Shown: piece after piece, positions 11,098 to 24,036 of the stretch
How positions within the stretch are numbered: the first letter of the stretch is position 1
Layout: every line of letters starts with the position of its first letter
Source: Atkinsonella hypoxylon
Taxonomy: Eukaryota > Ascomycota > Sordariomycetes > Hypocreales > Clavicipitaceae
Direction of reading: 5' to 3'
Length of the DNA: 64,000 bases
NCBI GenBank assembly: GCA_000729835.1
Contig: JFHB01000017.1
Span: 1 to 64,000, forward strand
Notes under the pieces: generated by a model
Databases searched by the model: none
Seen by the model: the letters and a program-made list of their open reading frames with translations, nothing else
What the model was told of the DNA's origin: nothing
Position numbers and translations under genes: made by a program

Positions 11098-13087
11098 CTT
11101 TCTGCGTCATGTTTTAATGAATGGATCTGGGAGGTATATGAGAAGGCTTCGAACTCCGGTTCTTCTTCCTTTCCCCTTTCTTTTGCAATTATGATTAATG
11201 TGATGCGCATGGTTGGGCAATAATCGGCGTGTTATTGGCGTTCTTGGGAGTTTGCTTTTTTTCCCTTGTCTTTGGGATCTTGGGATAGCAATGTTTGGAG
11301 ATTGGCTGCATTTGGAGTGATTAAGCTTGGGACGTGGGTATATCTATGAATGATCCTTTGCATTTGATGCAATTTGCGATGTAGTTTTGCGTTTGCTTTT
11401 GTGGGTACGGGTTGGAGGATGTTTTGAGGATTTTGACGCTTGCTATGAGATGGTTTGTTTCTGGACTTATTGATTATTTTTAACCTTGAATGAATATCTG
11501 CACACCAATGAATTGCATTTCTCGCGTGATGACGTCTTTTTTTTCCCCTGGTGAAACGGGCAATAGGGACCCCTATTGTCTGAAGGTGCCTGGTGTGTCA
11601 TGGGGATTGGCACGAGAAATGACCATAAACTGGGCTCTCACGGGATGGTCACATTACGTCCTCTGTTGAAAGCATTCTGAATCCTCAATCTGAACCGCAG
11701 GCTATATCTTGACTTGCTTCTGCCAGCTCGAACTAACGTCAAACCTTTCGAGAGATGCGGTGCTGGGCGCGGAAAGCACAGTGCAAAATACAGTACACAG
11801 AACAATTCGCACACCTTCAACCTTGGGAGCATTCGAGACAGCGCGGAAATTTCTGCCATCATCGCCTTCGCTGACTTTGTCCTGGCGCAAACGAGCATTG
11901 CTGCGCCGCGCACTGTAAATTGAACTTGTAGTTCTATCTCATTCTCTACTTGCGCCTCTTATTAGCTTCCGCGGTCTTGCATGGTCCTCGTTGCGACTCG
12001 GCCGACAGCCTCGCGGACAAAAGTTCTATTCCTATGTGCTTCTCGTGCGCTCAGACATGTCTATGTGACGGGTAACTACCGAGACATCTTTTTTTCAATT
12101 TTCGCCTCCCAACGTCAGTCAAATCGGGTACGGTAACCCGAGGCATCAAAATCAAGGGCAATAGCCCACTCCGAACTTTCGAGGACCCTTTGCATACGGT
12201 ATTCCGCGCAGCAACATTCGCAAAACATGACATGCCTGCTTCAACAACTGGGCGGACATGGACGAGACGCTGTGTGGAGACACACGGCGCTTTTGACCCG
12301 AAGCAAGGCGAACAAGAGCAAGAACATGACGGCTTGGAATGGCTCTTGGGGGTTGAAGTCGGCGGACGAAGTCAACGTGAGACGAGTATCCCAGCACGCG
12401 ACTTTTGGATCCGTGACTAGGCCGGCGAGGCTAGAGCCTTCCTGGACGCCGCCATGGGGTTTGTCGAGACCTGCATGCCGGCCTCTTTTATCTCGAAAGA
12501 CCTCTGCAAGGTGCGTTTAGAGCTGTTGCCTGCTGTCGTTCCCGTCAACATACGAAACATTCCTTTTTCTCCTCCCATCCAAATCGGAATTCGGCTGCTC
12601 CTGGTGTGGCCGCACTGCCTCCTCCACTTCTGCAGCTCCCTTGCGCAGTCCTATTGGCTCACCAGGTGCTCAACTGGTGGTGTCTGATCCCAGCTGACCC
12701 CGCAACCCCGCTCTCAAAGGTCCCTCGTCCCACCGCAGCTGTTACAATAACTGGACGTTGGGCAGTTGCGACATGCAGATACTTGGACGCAGATTGGCAG
12801 AGCTTTTCATCGAGTCTCTCATGGCTCTGTGTATTAGCAATTGACTCATAGGTAGCATTACGCAGCCATAACTTGACTTGATCGACTCAAGCTTCTCCTG
12901 AGCCTAAGGCTCTCGTCACTCACCTTCACGCCACGCACACCACTTTAATTATCTATTGCCGTTGTGGATGTCAAAGCTTCTGAACTAACTCGCTCTCTTT
13001 GATATTTTTCTTCCCCGCTCCAGCTTCGTTCCCTGGATCTCGTCTCGATTCTGCTCGGCGCAAGCGAGAGCAAGAAATCCTCGCAAG
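11098..13087. other. Intergenic region between SOK1-like gene and aminopeptidase
   Basis: Two kilobases between tandem genes. Several short open frames (11.6-12.9 kb) overlap on different strands and show no domain, signal peptide or splice-linked continuity, so none is called. The final 100 bp (pyrimidine-rich, then AAGATGGCT) is the aminopeptidase leader. An upstream exon coding an N-terminal targeting peptide for the peptidase, as seen in some fungi, cannot be excluded. Confidence 0.45.
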
Positions 13088-15910
13088 ATGGCTGACCGCG
13101 AGATCCTGCCTGACAACGTCAGGCCTCGCCATTACAATGTTTCTCTGAAAGACCTCGGGTTCCAGAACTGGACCTACCAAGGTACTGTGACGTATGTGAA
13201 CATGGCTCCAACCATCAGCTACTCTTCTCTCCTATTGTTTACAAAGCTGACTTTTGAACTCGACAAGTATTGACTCCGAAATTGTTAAACCCACTCACCA
13301 GATCGTCATCAACACTCTCGAGCTTAAACTCAAGCATGCCAAGGTTGTTGTCGACCACACCAAGACGACCCAGGCCATCGAATCTACCAAATTTAGCTAC
13401 GATGAGCGTGCTCAAAGAGCTACCATCACCTTTGACCAGGAGCTTCCGGTCAGTAAAAAGACCTCCGTAGTCATCGACTTTGAGGGCATCATCAACAATG
13501 AGATGGCCGGCTTCTACCGCTCAAAGTACAAGCCAGCCGTCACTCCAGCCAAGTCGGTTCCCCATGATGATGAGTGGCACTACATGTTCAGCACTCAATT
13601 CGAGTCCTGCGATGCCCGCCGAGCATTCCCCTGCTTCGATGAACCCAACTTGAAGGCCACCTTTGATTTTGAGATTGAAATTCCTGTCGACCAGGTTGCG
13701 CTCAGCAACATGCCTGTGAAGGACATCAAGCCTACCAAAGAAGGCTGGCAGCTCGTTTCGTTCGAGACTTCTCCCATCATGAGCACCTACCTCCTGGCAT
13801 GGGCCGTCGGTGACTTTGAATACGTCGAGCAGCTGACCGATCGCCGCTACAACGGAAAGCAGATCCCTGTTCGCGTCTACACTACCCGCGGACTCAAAGA
13901 GCAGGGTCGATGGGCTCTCGAACATGCTCCCAAGGTTATTGATTTCTTTTCCGAGATTTTTGACATTGATTACCCGCTTCCTAAGTCCGACCTGCTCGCC
14001 GTCCACGAGTTTACCCATGGTGCCATGGAAAATTGGGGCCTTGTCACCTACAGAACTACACAAGTGCTTTTCGACGAGAAAACCTCGGATGCGAAATTCA
14101 GGAATGCCATTGCTTATGTTGTTGCCCACGAGCTTGCTCACCAATGGTTCGGAAACCTCGTGACAATGGACTGGTGGGATGAGCTTTGGCTGAATGAGGG
14201 CTTTGCTACATGGGTCGGCTGGTACGCCGTCGACCACCTTCACCCCGACTGGCAGGTCTGGGCTCAGTTCGTCAATGAGGGCATGGAGGCTGCTTTCCGC
14301 CTCGACGGCATCCGTGCCAGCCACCCTATCCATGTCCCTGTCCGCGACGCTCTCGATGTCAATCAGATTTTCGACTCCATCAGCTACCTAAAGGGCTGCT
14401 CCGCAATTCGAATGCTTGCCAACCACCTCGGCGTCGAGACCTTCCTCAAGGGTGTCTCGAACTACCTGAAGGCACACGTTTATGGCAATGCCAAGACCAA
14501 GGCACTATGGGATGCCCTCAGCGAGGCCTCTGGCAAAGACGTCAACACTCTCATGGGTCCATGGATTTCCAAGACCGGTCACCCTGTCGTCACTGTCGCC
14601 GAGGAGCCTGGCCAAATCTCAATCAAGCAGTCTCGGTTCCTGTCAACTGGCGACGTCAAGCCTGAAGATGACACTACCACGTGGTGGGTACCTCTAGGTC
14701 TCGAGGGCAAGAAGGGCGAAACTGGAATATCTGCTTTGTCACTTGAACAGAAGGAAGAGACTATCCGCGATATTGACGACGACTTCTACAAGCTCAACAG
14801 CGGCGCCACTGGTTTCTACCGTGTCAACTATCCTCCTGCCCGTCTAGCCAAGCTGGCTACCCAGCTCGACAGGCTGAGCACCGAAGATAAGATTGCTACT
14901 GTCGGCTCGACTGCCGATTTGGCTTTTGCTGGAAACAGCACGACTTCTGCTCTGCTGTCTTTCTTGCAAGGTTTCGGCAAGGAGACGCACCCTCTGGTGT
15001 GGGCCCAGGTTCTCGACTCTATTGCCTCCGTCAAGTCAGTCTTTGCTGAGGACAAGGAGATCAAGAAGGGCCTGGAGAACTTTGCGTTGAAGCTGATTGC
15101 TGACAAGGTTAAGCAAGTTGGCTGGGAGTCTACTGCTAAAGAAGGCTATTTGGACACGATGCTGCGCAAGCGAATTATTGGGACCGCGGTATCCTCTGGT
15201 CATCCTGGGTAAGTTATACTTTTTTAACTGATGATTTTTATTTTGACATTTGTTTCTCGCAAGATTGAAGAGTGGGCTCGCTTATCTGACTTTATGCGCA
15301 CAGGATTACCGAGGAAGCATTGAAACGCTTCGATGCCTGGAATGACAACGCCGAGGCGAATCCGCTCCCTTCCTCCTTGCGTCTTCCAATCTGGCGTGCC
15401 GCCGTCAAGAAGGACACTGGTCGCGCCTTCGATATTCTAAAGAAGGAGTGGTTTACGACCAACTCGATTGACGGCAAGCTGATCTGTCTCAGTGCTATTT
15501 CAGTCGCAGAGAATGAGCAAATCCTAAAGGACATTGTCGCCTTCAACTTCAACTCGTCACCGCCTAACAACGCCGTCAATGCCGCTGATATGCACGTTCT
15601 GGGCACAGGTCTGGCCTGCAACCCAGTCGGCCGTCAGGTGCAGTGGGCTTTTATGAAGAACAACTGGGACACGTGCGTCGCCAAGCTTGGCAACCCCATC
15701 GTGGTTGATCGTTTTGTGCGCGTCAGTCTGGGTGGATTCACCGATCATGCCGCGCTGGACGACATTGAGCAATTCTTCAGGGACAAGGACACCAAGAGCT
15801 TTGACCGAACGCTGGAGACGGTCAAGGACAAGATTCGCGGACGGGCTGCGTACAAGAAGCGTGATTCTGATGCCCTGAGGGAGTGGCTGGCTGCAAATAA
15901 GTATTTGTGA
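13088..15910 (+). CDS. APE2: M1-family zinc aminopeptidase (APE2/AAP1 type)
   Basis: Zinc metallo-aminopeptidase that removes N-terminal residues from peptides; the yeast relatives are Ape2 and Aap1. Three exons are inferred, 13088-13191, 13268-15208 and 15304-15910, giving 883 aa, the normal length for fungal members. Introns are 76 and 95 bp with donors GTATGT and GTAAGT; phases agree and give GTVTIDSEIVKPT and SSGHPGITEEALKR across the joins. The substrate-binding GAMEN motif is at residues 286-290. Zinc ligands and catalytic Glu are present as HELAH at 322-326, and the third ligand is E345 in LWLNEGFATW, so the active site is intact. The C-terminal ERAP1-like helical domain starts around residue 535 (TGFYRVNY). 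No signal peptide follows the chosen ATG (MADREILPDNVRPRHYNVSL), pointing to a cytosolic form. It is transcribed toward the rhodopsin-like gene. Confidence 0.93.
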
Positions 15911-16926
15911 AGATTGCGCTATGAATGTCTAAGTTTGACGTAGGGTATATTAATTGGAATAAGGCAGCAGTAAATGGGTGCATGCCATTGATGAATCTCG
16001 AATATTTGCATGAACAGATGTGGTCAGAACAAAGTGCTCAACTGACGGCAGTAATATCTGACGTCATAGTTACTAGATTGTTACAATCCCGGGAATTTGC
16101 CGGATTCAAGCGCAATCACAACTCGTTCCGCACGTTCAGAGCGAAGCCAGTAGTTACGCAATTACCACCCGTGCAAAGCTGCTGACACTTTCGACAATCA
16201 GGATCTACGGGCCAATACTATGAATATTCATGTGTCAAGACCTGCTACGACTGCACGCCAGTGTAGATCTTTCCACGCTGCAGAGGACTCCGCGCCGATG
16301 CTAGCTTGGGAGTTTGTCTCGCGAGGCTACTTTCTGAGCTTAATCGTGCATCTTTGTTGCTTCCCCTTCTGCGCATGTCAGCGTGGCTTCAGCTTCTGTG
16401 ACCTACACTTGGATGCCCATTAATACGCGCTACCTTGGCAGGACCAGAAGCAGGAGGTTTGTCTACATATTTGAAATCATCCACAAGTACAGCATTGTTT
16501 GTGATGGGCTTTTTGGTACTTTACGATGGAGATCATTATGCTACTTCATGATTGGGCAATGAAACCAGGCTCCTACTGTTGCTATAGTCAAGAAAACGCA
16601 AAGGGCAGACAACAATAAGAGCTCATAGTGACTAGCACTTTTCTTTGTTTCCTTCGTAGAAAACTACCATTGACGATAGGACAATGCGGTCAAGCCCTCA
16701 GGCTGATGTAGGAATGATTAACTAAAGTGCGAAATGCGAGACGCAGAGATAGACCAACAACGGGATATAACCTCGATCTGCTTCTCCTTGAACCAAATAA
16801 ACCAGCGCTGGGTATATCCATACATATGTACATGATGTGGCTTGAGTTAAAAGACTCGAGAACTAACTGTTTTCCAAGAAAATATTAGGGGAGAAATTAC
16901 AAGATATTGCGACAGGCATGTTGTCG
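15911..16926. other. Convergent 3' intergenic region
   Basis: About 1 kb between the stop of the aminopeptidase and the stop of the minus-strand membrane protein. It contains both 3' UTRs. Short open frames here lack any recognisable feature, and no RNA gene is seen. Confidence 0.5.
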
Positions 16927-18274
16927 TCAACGAGAACTGCATAGATGTTCTTGTCGCGGATATAATGAATGTGTGGTGGCATGCGTCGATTTGGTGTCGC
17001 TTCGGACAGGCGACGAGGACAACTCGATTTCTTCTGCGTTCGGAGGCTTGTACGTCGGCGTGCGTCTTGAGTTAGAGCCACTAGTATGATAGTAAAGGTC
17101 TGAGCCGTGACTCCCGTAGCCGGTGACATTGGCGGTGCTAGTTTGCGGTCTACCGAACAAGTGGTCGTAAACGGGTTTGATGGGAGGCACGCTGCCACAG
17201 ACGATGACGACAAAGAGTTCCATTCCCGACCAGACGTAGAGGTCATACGCCTGCCCTGGGTTTGACAAGTCAGCAAAAAAAAAAAAAAAAAAAAAAAATA
17301 CATCGCCGGGCTGACGACCGCAAGTACATACACGTGATATCTGCACGCTCATTTAAGGAAGACAGGTACTTAGTCTTCACCGCCGCAAAAATAGCTGCAG
17401 CAGCGCTAAGTCCAAGCAGAAGACATAGTCCTAGCTTCTTCAACAAAGTAAGATTCAGGTTGTAGAGGAAAGTGGCCGGGAGAGCAGCGAGGATGAGGTC
17501 GGTCAAGATATTCCAGGCTAAGTCAAGGTCAAGTCAGTATTTGCAAGTCATGCCAGCAGCCATTGGCCATGCACGGAGTTGGACTAACAAGAGAGAAAGA
17601 TGGCAAAGTCGGTGTGAAATGCCGGGGGCCAGCATCTTGCCTTGCCTTCAGCAATAAGGGCTTGGTTCCACATAGCCTCGGGCGGCGAGCATTGAGCGAA
17701 AATTAGGACGATGTTAACGATGCTAAAGACAAGGGCTGATACGACGGTGAAGCACAGGAACCATTTGCGCCAAAACGTGGTCGATCCGACGACTCGCCAG
17801 AGGAGAATGGCGATGGAGAGTTTGCCGGTTGCGAAGCCGAGAACGACAAAGGGCTGGCATATCCAGCTCCATTTCAAGGCACGAATCCGCTCGCTTGGAC
17901 TTAGGTAGTACAGATGGCGCAGGCCGCCAATCGTTGTAAGCTTTGTAAAAATGGCTACGTAAAGGACGTAAAGAATCTGGAGGGAAAAATGTTAGTTGTC
18001 GGTCAGCTTGGCTGATGTGCCGGACAGACAAAATGACATAAAAATAAAATAAAAATAAAAATAAAATAAACATGAAAATTGAGAGAGAAGGAGCACTTGC
18101 CAACGTTAAAAGCATAGACCAATCATCAAGTCCTGTGCGCTCTCTCAGGCGTCGTCCAAGAAAACGCAAAGCAACGACGACAATACTAATGCCAGCTGTA
18201 ACCCAAAACAAACTCAAGGCTCGTAGTCCACGGTCGACATTACCGCCCGCAGGCGCAACTTCATTCGCATCCAT
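16927..18274 (-). CDS. Fungal rhodopsin-domain (PTH11-like) integral membrane protein
   Basis: Predicted seven-helix membrane protein of the fungal rhodopsin-like family that includes PTH11-type receptors; the ligand is unknown. Four exons are inferred on the minus strand, 18274-18101, 17976-17589, 17517-17332 and 17255-16927, giving 358 aa. Exon 1 covers the first TM and the conserved LDDWSMLL. Exon 2 has YYLSPSERIRALKWSWICQP, GFATGKLSIAILLWRVV and FAQCSPPEAMWN, then CWPPAFHTDFAIF. Exon 3 encodes WNILTDLILAALPATFLYNL and ends ERADIT. Exon 4 starts WQAYDLYVWSGMELFVVIVC and runs into a hydrophilic tail. Intron 1 (124 bp) begins GCAAGT instead of GT, and no GT nearby keeps the frame. Introns 2 and 3 begin GTTAGT and GTATGT. 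Intron 3 contains a 24-base homopolymer. There is no N-terminal CFEM domain, so this is the short subclass. All phases match. Confidence 0.8.
17275..17298. repeat. Homopolymer A24 (T24 within an intron of the minus-strand gene)
   Basis: 24 consecutive A on the plus strand, lying inside the third intron of the rhodopsin-like gene and forming an extreme polypyrimidine tract on the sense strand, 19 bases from the acceptor. Its length could vary by slippage or be misread by sequencing. Confidence 0.85.
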
Positions 18275-20302
18275 AGAGGGGCCGAAGCTCTTTGCAGCTA
18301 GACGTCGAGCCTTGTACAGGCGAGGACGACAAGGCAAGCTCGAACCTGCCCAAGAACAAAAGAGGACGACTCCGGCTCATTCGATCATAGTTAGCGAATG
18401 TGACGAATGCGATGTGGGAGAGCACAGGAAAGACATGCGCTCTTTCGCTTCGATGTTCACGGCAAGGCAGGGCAAGATAAGACGAGACAGAATAAGTCCG
18501 CGGGAGGCTGGGGTTGACAGGGAACCCGGTCCGGGACACGGCGGCGGCACATCACAGAATCCTTGAGAAGATCATCAAGACGGCGGCTGATGAACTAGTT
18601 TGGTCGATCTGGAACTAGGACTGAGACTGGCATACATACACAGATCTCAATCGGGTTACATAGTGGATGAGAGTAATCCATTACCAAGCACGCCAACCCT
18701 CGGGCTTGCTTGGGGCCGTTCCAGGTTGAGAATAACTCCCTACCTGCAACTTCCCTCACCCTGTTTGGTGCTGGACAGGGTCGAGACGCCGAGATAGCCA
18801 GGGGTGACGGACCGGGAGTTTGATCCCCGGCACGCTAGACCACCTGAGAGCCGGATGTCTTGGGAACGGGACTGTCTTGTTAGGCTCTGGGCCGTGTTGA
18901 GGGTGAATTCGTCATTCGCAGACCAATTGCACTCCCAATTGACAAGTGCCATGTCTTTCCTTGGCCTGATTCATTGGTGGCAGTGTCCTGGGTGCTCACG
19001 TTGCATATCGTGGATATAGTTCTCCGATAGTGCGGATACATGGACACTACGGAATAATATGCATGTCCAATGGACCCAGGACGGGGAACCGAGATGGCGA
19101 GGTGTTCGTATTCCGCGAGGTCAGTTCAACCGAGTCAGAAGATATATCAGCGCTTACGGTAAGGAAAGTATACATGGCGAAGAAAGGGACGGACTTGTTG
19201 TTGTGCATTCTACTGCTCGGTATGCTTCCGCCTAGCAGTAACCGGCGAGTTGCCGTCTTGCACATGTATGTATGCATGTGGTAGTTCTCGCAAGATAGTT
19301 ACCCATACGGAATACATACGTACCTAGATCACAATGCAGGTCCTTTGTGCCTCCGGAAACTGTGGGTACTTCTATTATAGTGATACTAGCACTTGAATAC
19401 AAGTACCTCTAACATCACTTCGTTGTGATTGGTCGACTGGCTAATTCGTGACCAGTGCTACGTATGAGCAGTTCCTTCTCCCCTACCCCCTACGGAGTAT
19501 CCCGACCATCACCGTCTGCAACACAGAGGTACGTTGATGCCCCTCCTCCCTTCGTCAACATGGCGCATGACAGAGATGGTCAGAGTACTTACTACTTACG
19601 CAGATCTGCCAAGGCCGCCCACAAGCATCCCTCATCGTCACGGCACACATTCATTCTCCTGTAAGACTTTGCTCTGCCCAGCTCGAAGCAATACCGCGCT
19701 TGACTCAACTACGTGTACGATCGCGAGCTATATTAGCCTGTCGGGCTAGTGTTTCAAGGGCCCCTTTCACTTTCACAAAATCACATGATTTCTTGCTCTA
19801 TATCTCCACGTCCACACGTGGAAAACCAATGTCTTTGTGGCGTGGCCACGTCTGGCAAAACGGCTCCAATCGCGCAAAGTGCCGCGATGTAGGTGGCGAT
19901 GTAGAGTACTTGGAGACTCGGCTATACCCCATGAATATCGAGTACTCTCTAACAGCATAGCTCATTCGGGGACAGGACGCTGCAGGATGAAGTCCTGCAG
20001 ATGCTGGCAAAGCTTGACATTGATCTTCTTACCTTGGGTTTTCAAAGCAACTTCAATACGCCAGCACAAGGAGACTTGCGGGCCTCATCCACGTTTCAAC
20101 ACCGCTTCCGATCTACCTGCCTGTACCACGGACCACCTCAGCTTGCTCAACTCGCTTAATTATTGCGAACGGACCGGACCCTTTCTTTCTCAACACGCAG
20201 CTTTCAGCCCTAAGCAGGGTATTAGCCCAGACACATCGTGAAAGGAGCATGCCTCCCCCCACTATGTACCCTTAGGATTTCGTTAAGCCAGTGACAAAGA
20301 GG
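18275..20302. other. Gene-poor stretch upstream of the rhodopsin-like gene
   Basis: Promoter of the membrane protein, followed by about 1.8 kb with no supported gene. A tRNA-like segment (18780-18870) was examined and rejected. Scattered short frames show no conserved protein features. Confidence 0.45.
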
Positions 20303-20760
20303 CTAATCTTTATCGCGCATCCGCGTCGTGTAGTCAGTGAGAGAAATGACGCCGCGGAGAGCTAGATACACGCCTGTGCAGTCGTGCGAGGGAGTTGTTT
20401 GGCAAGCCGATGTTTTGTTTATGCTCATGCCGAAGACGTCTTGCGAGTATACCACCGCCGGCTGGGCAGAAGTGAATTCTGACGGCACATGAATCTCAGG
20501 ATTCTTCCCCTTGCATGAACGAATCCGCCCCGCTGAGTTCAACCCAGTCGCCTATCTCAAAGAGGCGGCAGAGTGCATCGTTGAGTTTATCGCCGTCTAC
20601 GACATCGTTGAAGCGCATTGTCTATATCATGACGAGTGGCTTGACGACCTCGTAGTTGACGAGAAAGTGGGTAGGATATATCTTGTCACCGAGGGCCATG
20701 ATAGGCGTGGGACATGCCCGGCGGCTGCAGTGGTAGAAAGGAAGCTGGAGTAATCTAGAT
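20303..20760 (-). pseudogene. Relic of a fungal HXXXD-type acyltransferase gene (N-terminal part)
   Basis: On the minus strand, a segment before 20560 reads TMRFNDVVDGDKLNDALCRL then FEIGDW, preceded by YPTHFLVNYEVVKPLVMI and a stop. A second frame picks up with GRIRSCKGKNPEIHVPSEFT, then SAQPAVVYSQDVFGMSIN. Together these resemble, in order, the N-terminal block of fungal acyltransferase-like proteins (..TMRFNDV..LLEIGDW.KLGGR.R....EIHVP.EFT..RPAVRFS...). The frame changes between GDW and GRIR, there is an in-frame stop, and nothing like the HXXXD region or C-terminal half follows. I infer a truncated, frameshifted pseudogene. The resemblance is from family memory, not from an alignment, so the call is moderate. 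Confidence 0.5.
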
Positions 20761-20922
20761 GACTTTCCGATGGACTATAGAGGTTAAGCAAAGATGAGTA
20801 TAAGAGTAGAGGGCAAAGCGGGACTTGCTTAAAGTAAACTAATAGCCTTTACGGAGGACGGAGAGTCATTTTAAAAATGCTGTAGCAAGAGAGAAAGCGG
20901 GCAAAACAAGGGTACAGTTACG

Positions 20923-21196
20923 TACCTCTACGGAATAGAATACGACTATATAAAAATGTGACATATCGATTCCCATCGCAATCCGCAACCGTATTGTCAG
21001 CATCCACATCAATTACGTCAAGACTCTCAACGCCCTCTTCCTGTCCCTCGTCCTCTCTCTCTTCCTCTTAAGTACCTCTAGTACAAAAATTATATACAAA
21101 AGTGACATATATTAATTGTCGTAGCATTTCTCTAACCGTGCCATCAGAATCCACATCAATGGCGTCAACACTCAACACCTTTAACGCCCTCTTCCT
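20923..21196. repeat. Imperfect direct duplication, two copies of about 120 bp
   Basis: Copy 1 (20923-21042) and copy 2 (21073-21196) both start TACCTCTA and share GTGACATAT, CATCCACATCAAT, a CGTCAA..CTCAAC block and CGCCCTCTTCCT in the same order, with many substitutions and small indels. They could be an old tandem duplication or two diverged ends of a decayed element; no coding function is supported. Confidence 0.55.
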
Positions 21197-24036
21197 TATA
21201 GACCCTTGCAATATAGTGGCTGTGTGCCCCTAAGCCAACAGTAACTATTATTAGCCCAGGAAAGTGAGGGTTTCTCTGTAGAGTGGCCCGCACTCGTCAC
21301 CGACCGGTGGCACCTCCAAGGGCCTCGCCCCTGACCCCCCACACACTACGTGCGCTGTACACCTAGAAAAGACTAAGCTTTGGTCAATATACCAGCGTGC
21401 ATACTGATTCTGCCTAGCTTTCGTAACTAATTTCTAAATACATTGTCAGTTTAGGGCTGTTGTGATATTAAGGATATAGTAGTATTGCAGAGAAATTATA
21501 CCAACCTAGTGCGCTTGCGCAAGGCAAGGCTCACGTTGCTCATAACAGAAGTGCCTCTGCGGGAAAAATAAGTAGAGAGGTTCCTCTTTCGCTTTGGGTT
21601 CTACACCTCCATATGCTTTTTGGCGAGAGGTCGGTGATAGTTGCTAATTCTGCAAGGCCTTGCTGGTAATATTAGTTCTCGCGGTGACTCTCACCAAGGT
21701 CGTATTGGAGGTCTAATAAATACCTGATGTAGAGTCTAAGAACTATGACTGAGCTCCTGCCGAAAATCAGGGCGGTGCATTCACTGCATCGTGGTGCGCG
21801 ATGCTATCTGACAATTTCTGTCAAGCACGCTCTTGCGATGGCGATGACTTATGCAGATTGTGTTTTGACTCCTCCGTACTATACGTGGCATTCGGCTCGG
21901 TACCGCTGAGCTCATTGGTTACTCCTGCTTAAATCCAAAGTCATGGAAGAGACGAAGTCGAGAGCGCAGTCGCTGATTGCAGATGTAACTCGCGATCCGG
22001 CAGCAGCCGTTACAGGGCCTACCGTTTTTCGCTAACGGGTTGCAATGAAATGTAATATCTTAATCTTAATACAGGCATCGTACAGTATGTGTTTGGCTGA
22101 ATAGGCGACGGTGAGACAGGAGTCCAGGACTGATCTGGTGCTGGACGCCGCGGCTTCGCATCTGGTTGGCATGAAGTTGTCTTGTTCGGCCACCAACAAA
22201 AGGCGTACATGACCCCAGGAATGTGTGCTCTTGCAAGACGCGAGATTGTCCTCCGCAGTCGGATGCATCACCAGCGCCGAATACTTGGGAAATGCCTTCA
22301 CCAAGACTACCAGGGGAGGGCAAGAAGAATGGGTCAGCTGTGGCCATGGAGATGTCATCTCGCCTCGACCGAGTATGTGTGCCCAGATTGTTTGAGGCTG
22401 CACAATTCAGCTGACTCAAAGACATTCAATTGGGTAGCACAGTCTGGGTGCTTTTGCAGTTGCCGAGAGCCCCGATGTCTTGACTGAAATAAAAACAAGA
22501 GACAATATTTCCTCAAAGTCCCCTCGGCAAATACAAATACAAATACCAATACAAGAGCGGGGAAGACTGTCCCCGCAGAGAATCCTAATCGAGCATTGCG
22601 GAGGGCCTCCACTGTCCAGCTCCAGCCGGGGACCCAGGCAGGGTATTGCAATCAATGACACTAACAATAAGGCTAGGAGTCAATATTGGCTGTATTATGG
22701 CATGTGACCATTTTGGCAGCCGCAGGCCCATGTAGAAGAAGAAGAAGAAGAACCAGTACGTGAGGGCAGCCTGACTTTTTTCGACAGGACCAGACAGTTC
22801 GTGCCTTCCAGTTCTGTCAATTAGGGGTTACAAGGGTGGTCGAGACAGGAGCGACCGCTGTGTTATGTCACACTGGCGGTGGCGGTGGCTTCCCCACATA
22901 CTAGCGTCGTGTTATGTTTTCGGCCGAGGAATTTAATGTCAATTTTTTTTTAACACCAGACAGGTCAACTGCCTTGAGGAATACAGCCTCGGGAACTTAC
23001 ATGGCCCATCGCCCGGGATTCTCGCAGTACGCCATGTCTTATTAAGGTTATTGTACTGTTGAAGAACAAGTCGGCATGCAATCGTACGTGGTCGATTCGG
23101 TACAGCCTCTACTCTTGATAGCCGCTTTCGATTGAATCTTTGCTTTGAGGCAGCCCAGATTCTCCGCACTCGCCCGTCCCTCTGCTGCTCCCTGTGACGA
23201 GACGATTAGTCGAATGGTTCGTTTTGACGGCCGAGACTGCAAAGAACAGAGGAGACAGGATCCGAGCGCACGCAGCCGGGTCTCAATCCCCAGCCGACTG
23301 TGAGGACACAGCTTAACACAGCTCCAAGCCCTCGCTACATAATACTCCGAAGTCCGTACATGGTATGGCGTCGGTTGCATCAACAGTCGTCGCCCCTGTA
23401 TCCGTAAATACCACCGTAACACCGCTCAGTTCCAGGCAGGGGTACCAGGGGCAAGCCTCGACTTTCCGTGGAACTTTAAGTGCGAATTGCCTGGTTAGGA
23501 CTGGCCGGAGATCTCCACGCAATTAATTGACTGGCACCAAATCGTCCGATGTGAAAGGAATTAATGACAATTAATGACCGGGCTTTTTGCGAACCACATT
23601 CCATTGCTGCCTCTCAGGTACATGCGTTAAGCGGGAGGTGATGCATCTGATAGGCGGGAATCGACACTGCCCGAGTCCCCCCTCTCTGCCGTACTTTTGT
23701 CCTTTCTTCCGGTCTCTCATTCTAAACGGGGCATCGTTTCTTGGAGCAAGATCAGGCACTGAGACTGTCGTACAACATATGGCTGGCCTAATTCAGCTGT
23801 GCAGCTGGTATGGGCCCCCTAACCTTGGTCGTTGTTTATTTTTTGACATTGTTACGCGCCCAACAAATGTAACCAAAGGGCTGACAGTATGAGATTGTAT
23901 CCAGCTTGCTGTCGGTTCGGCTGCATCCGCCAAGATTCAAAACATGCATCGAATGGAGTCACCAATCCTAGCTCTCTGGAAAGCCCCAGCGTGCTAGAGA
24001 TGGAATATTGAGAAAGGTTGTCCTTCTTGATCCTCA

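Noticed and set aside
11638..12851. Several overlapping short open frames upstream of the aminopeptidase
   Set aside because: They overlap on both strands and lack domains, signal peptides or splice links.
18780..18870. tRNA-like segment (GGTGGTCTAGCG, CGGGG-ATCAAAC-TCCCG on the minus strand; GAGTTTGATCCCC on the plus strand)
   Set aside because: An anticodon-arm-like hairpin can be drawn, but no matching D arm, T arm with GTTCRA, or acceptor stem completes a cloverleaf on either strand. At best a decayed tRNA fragment.
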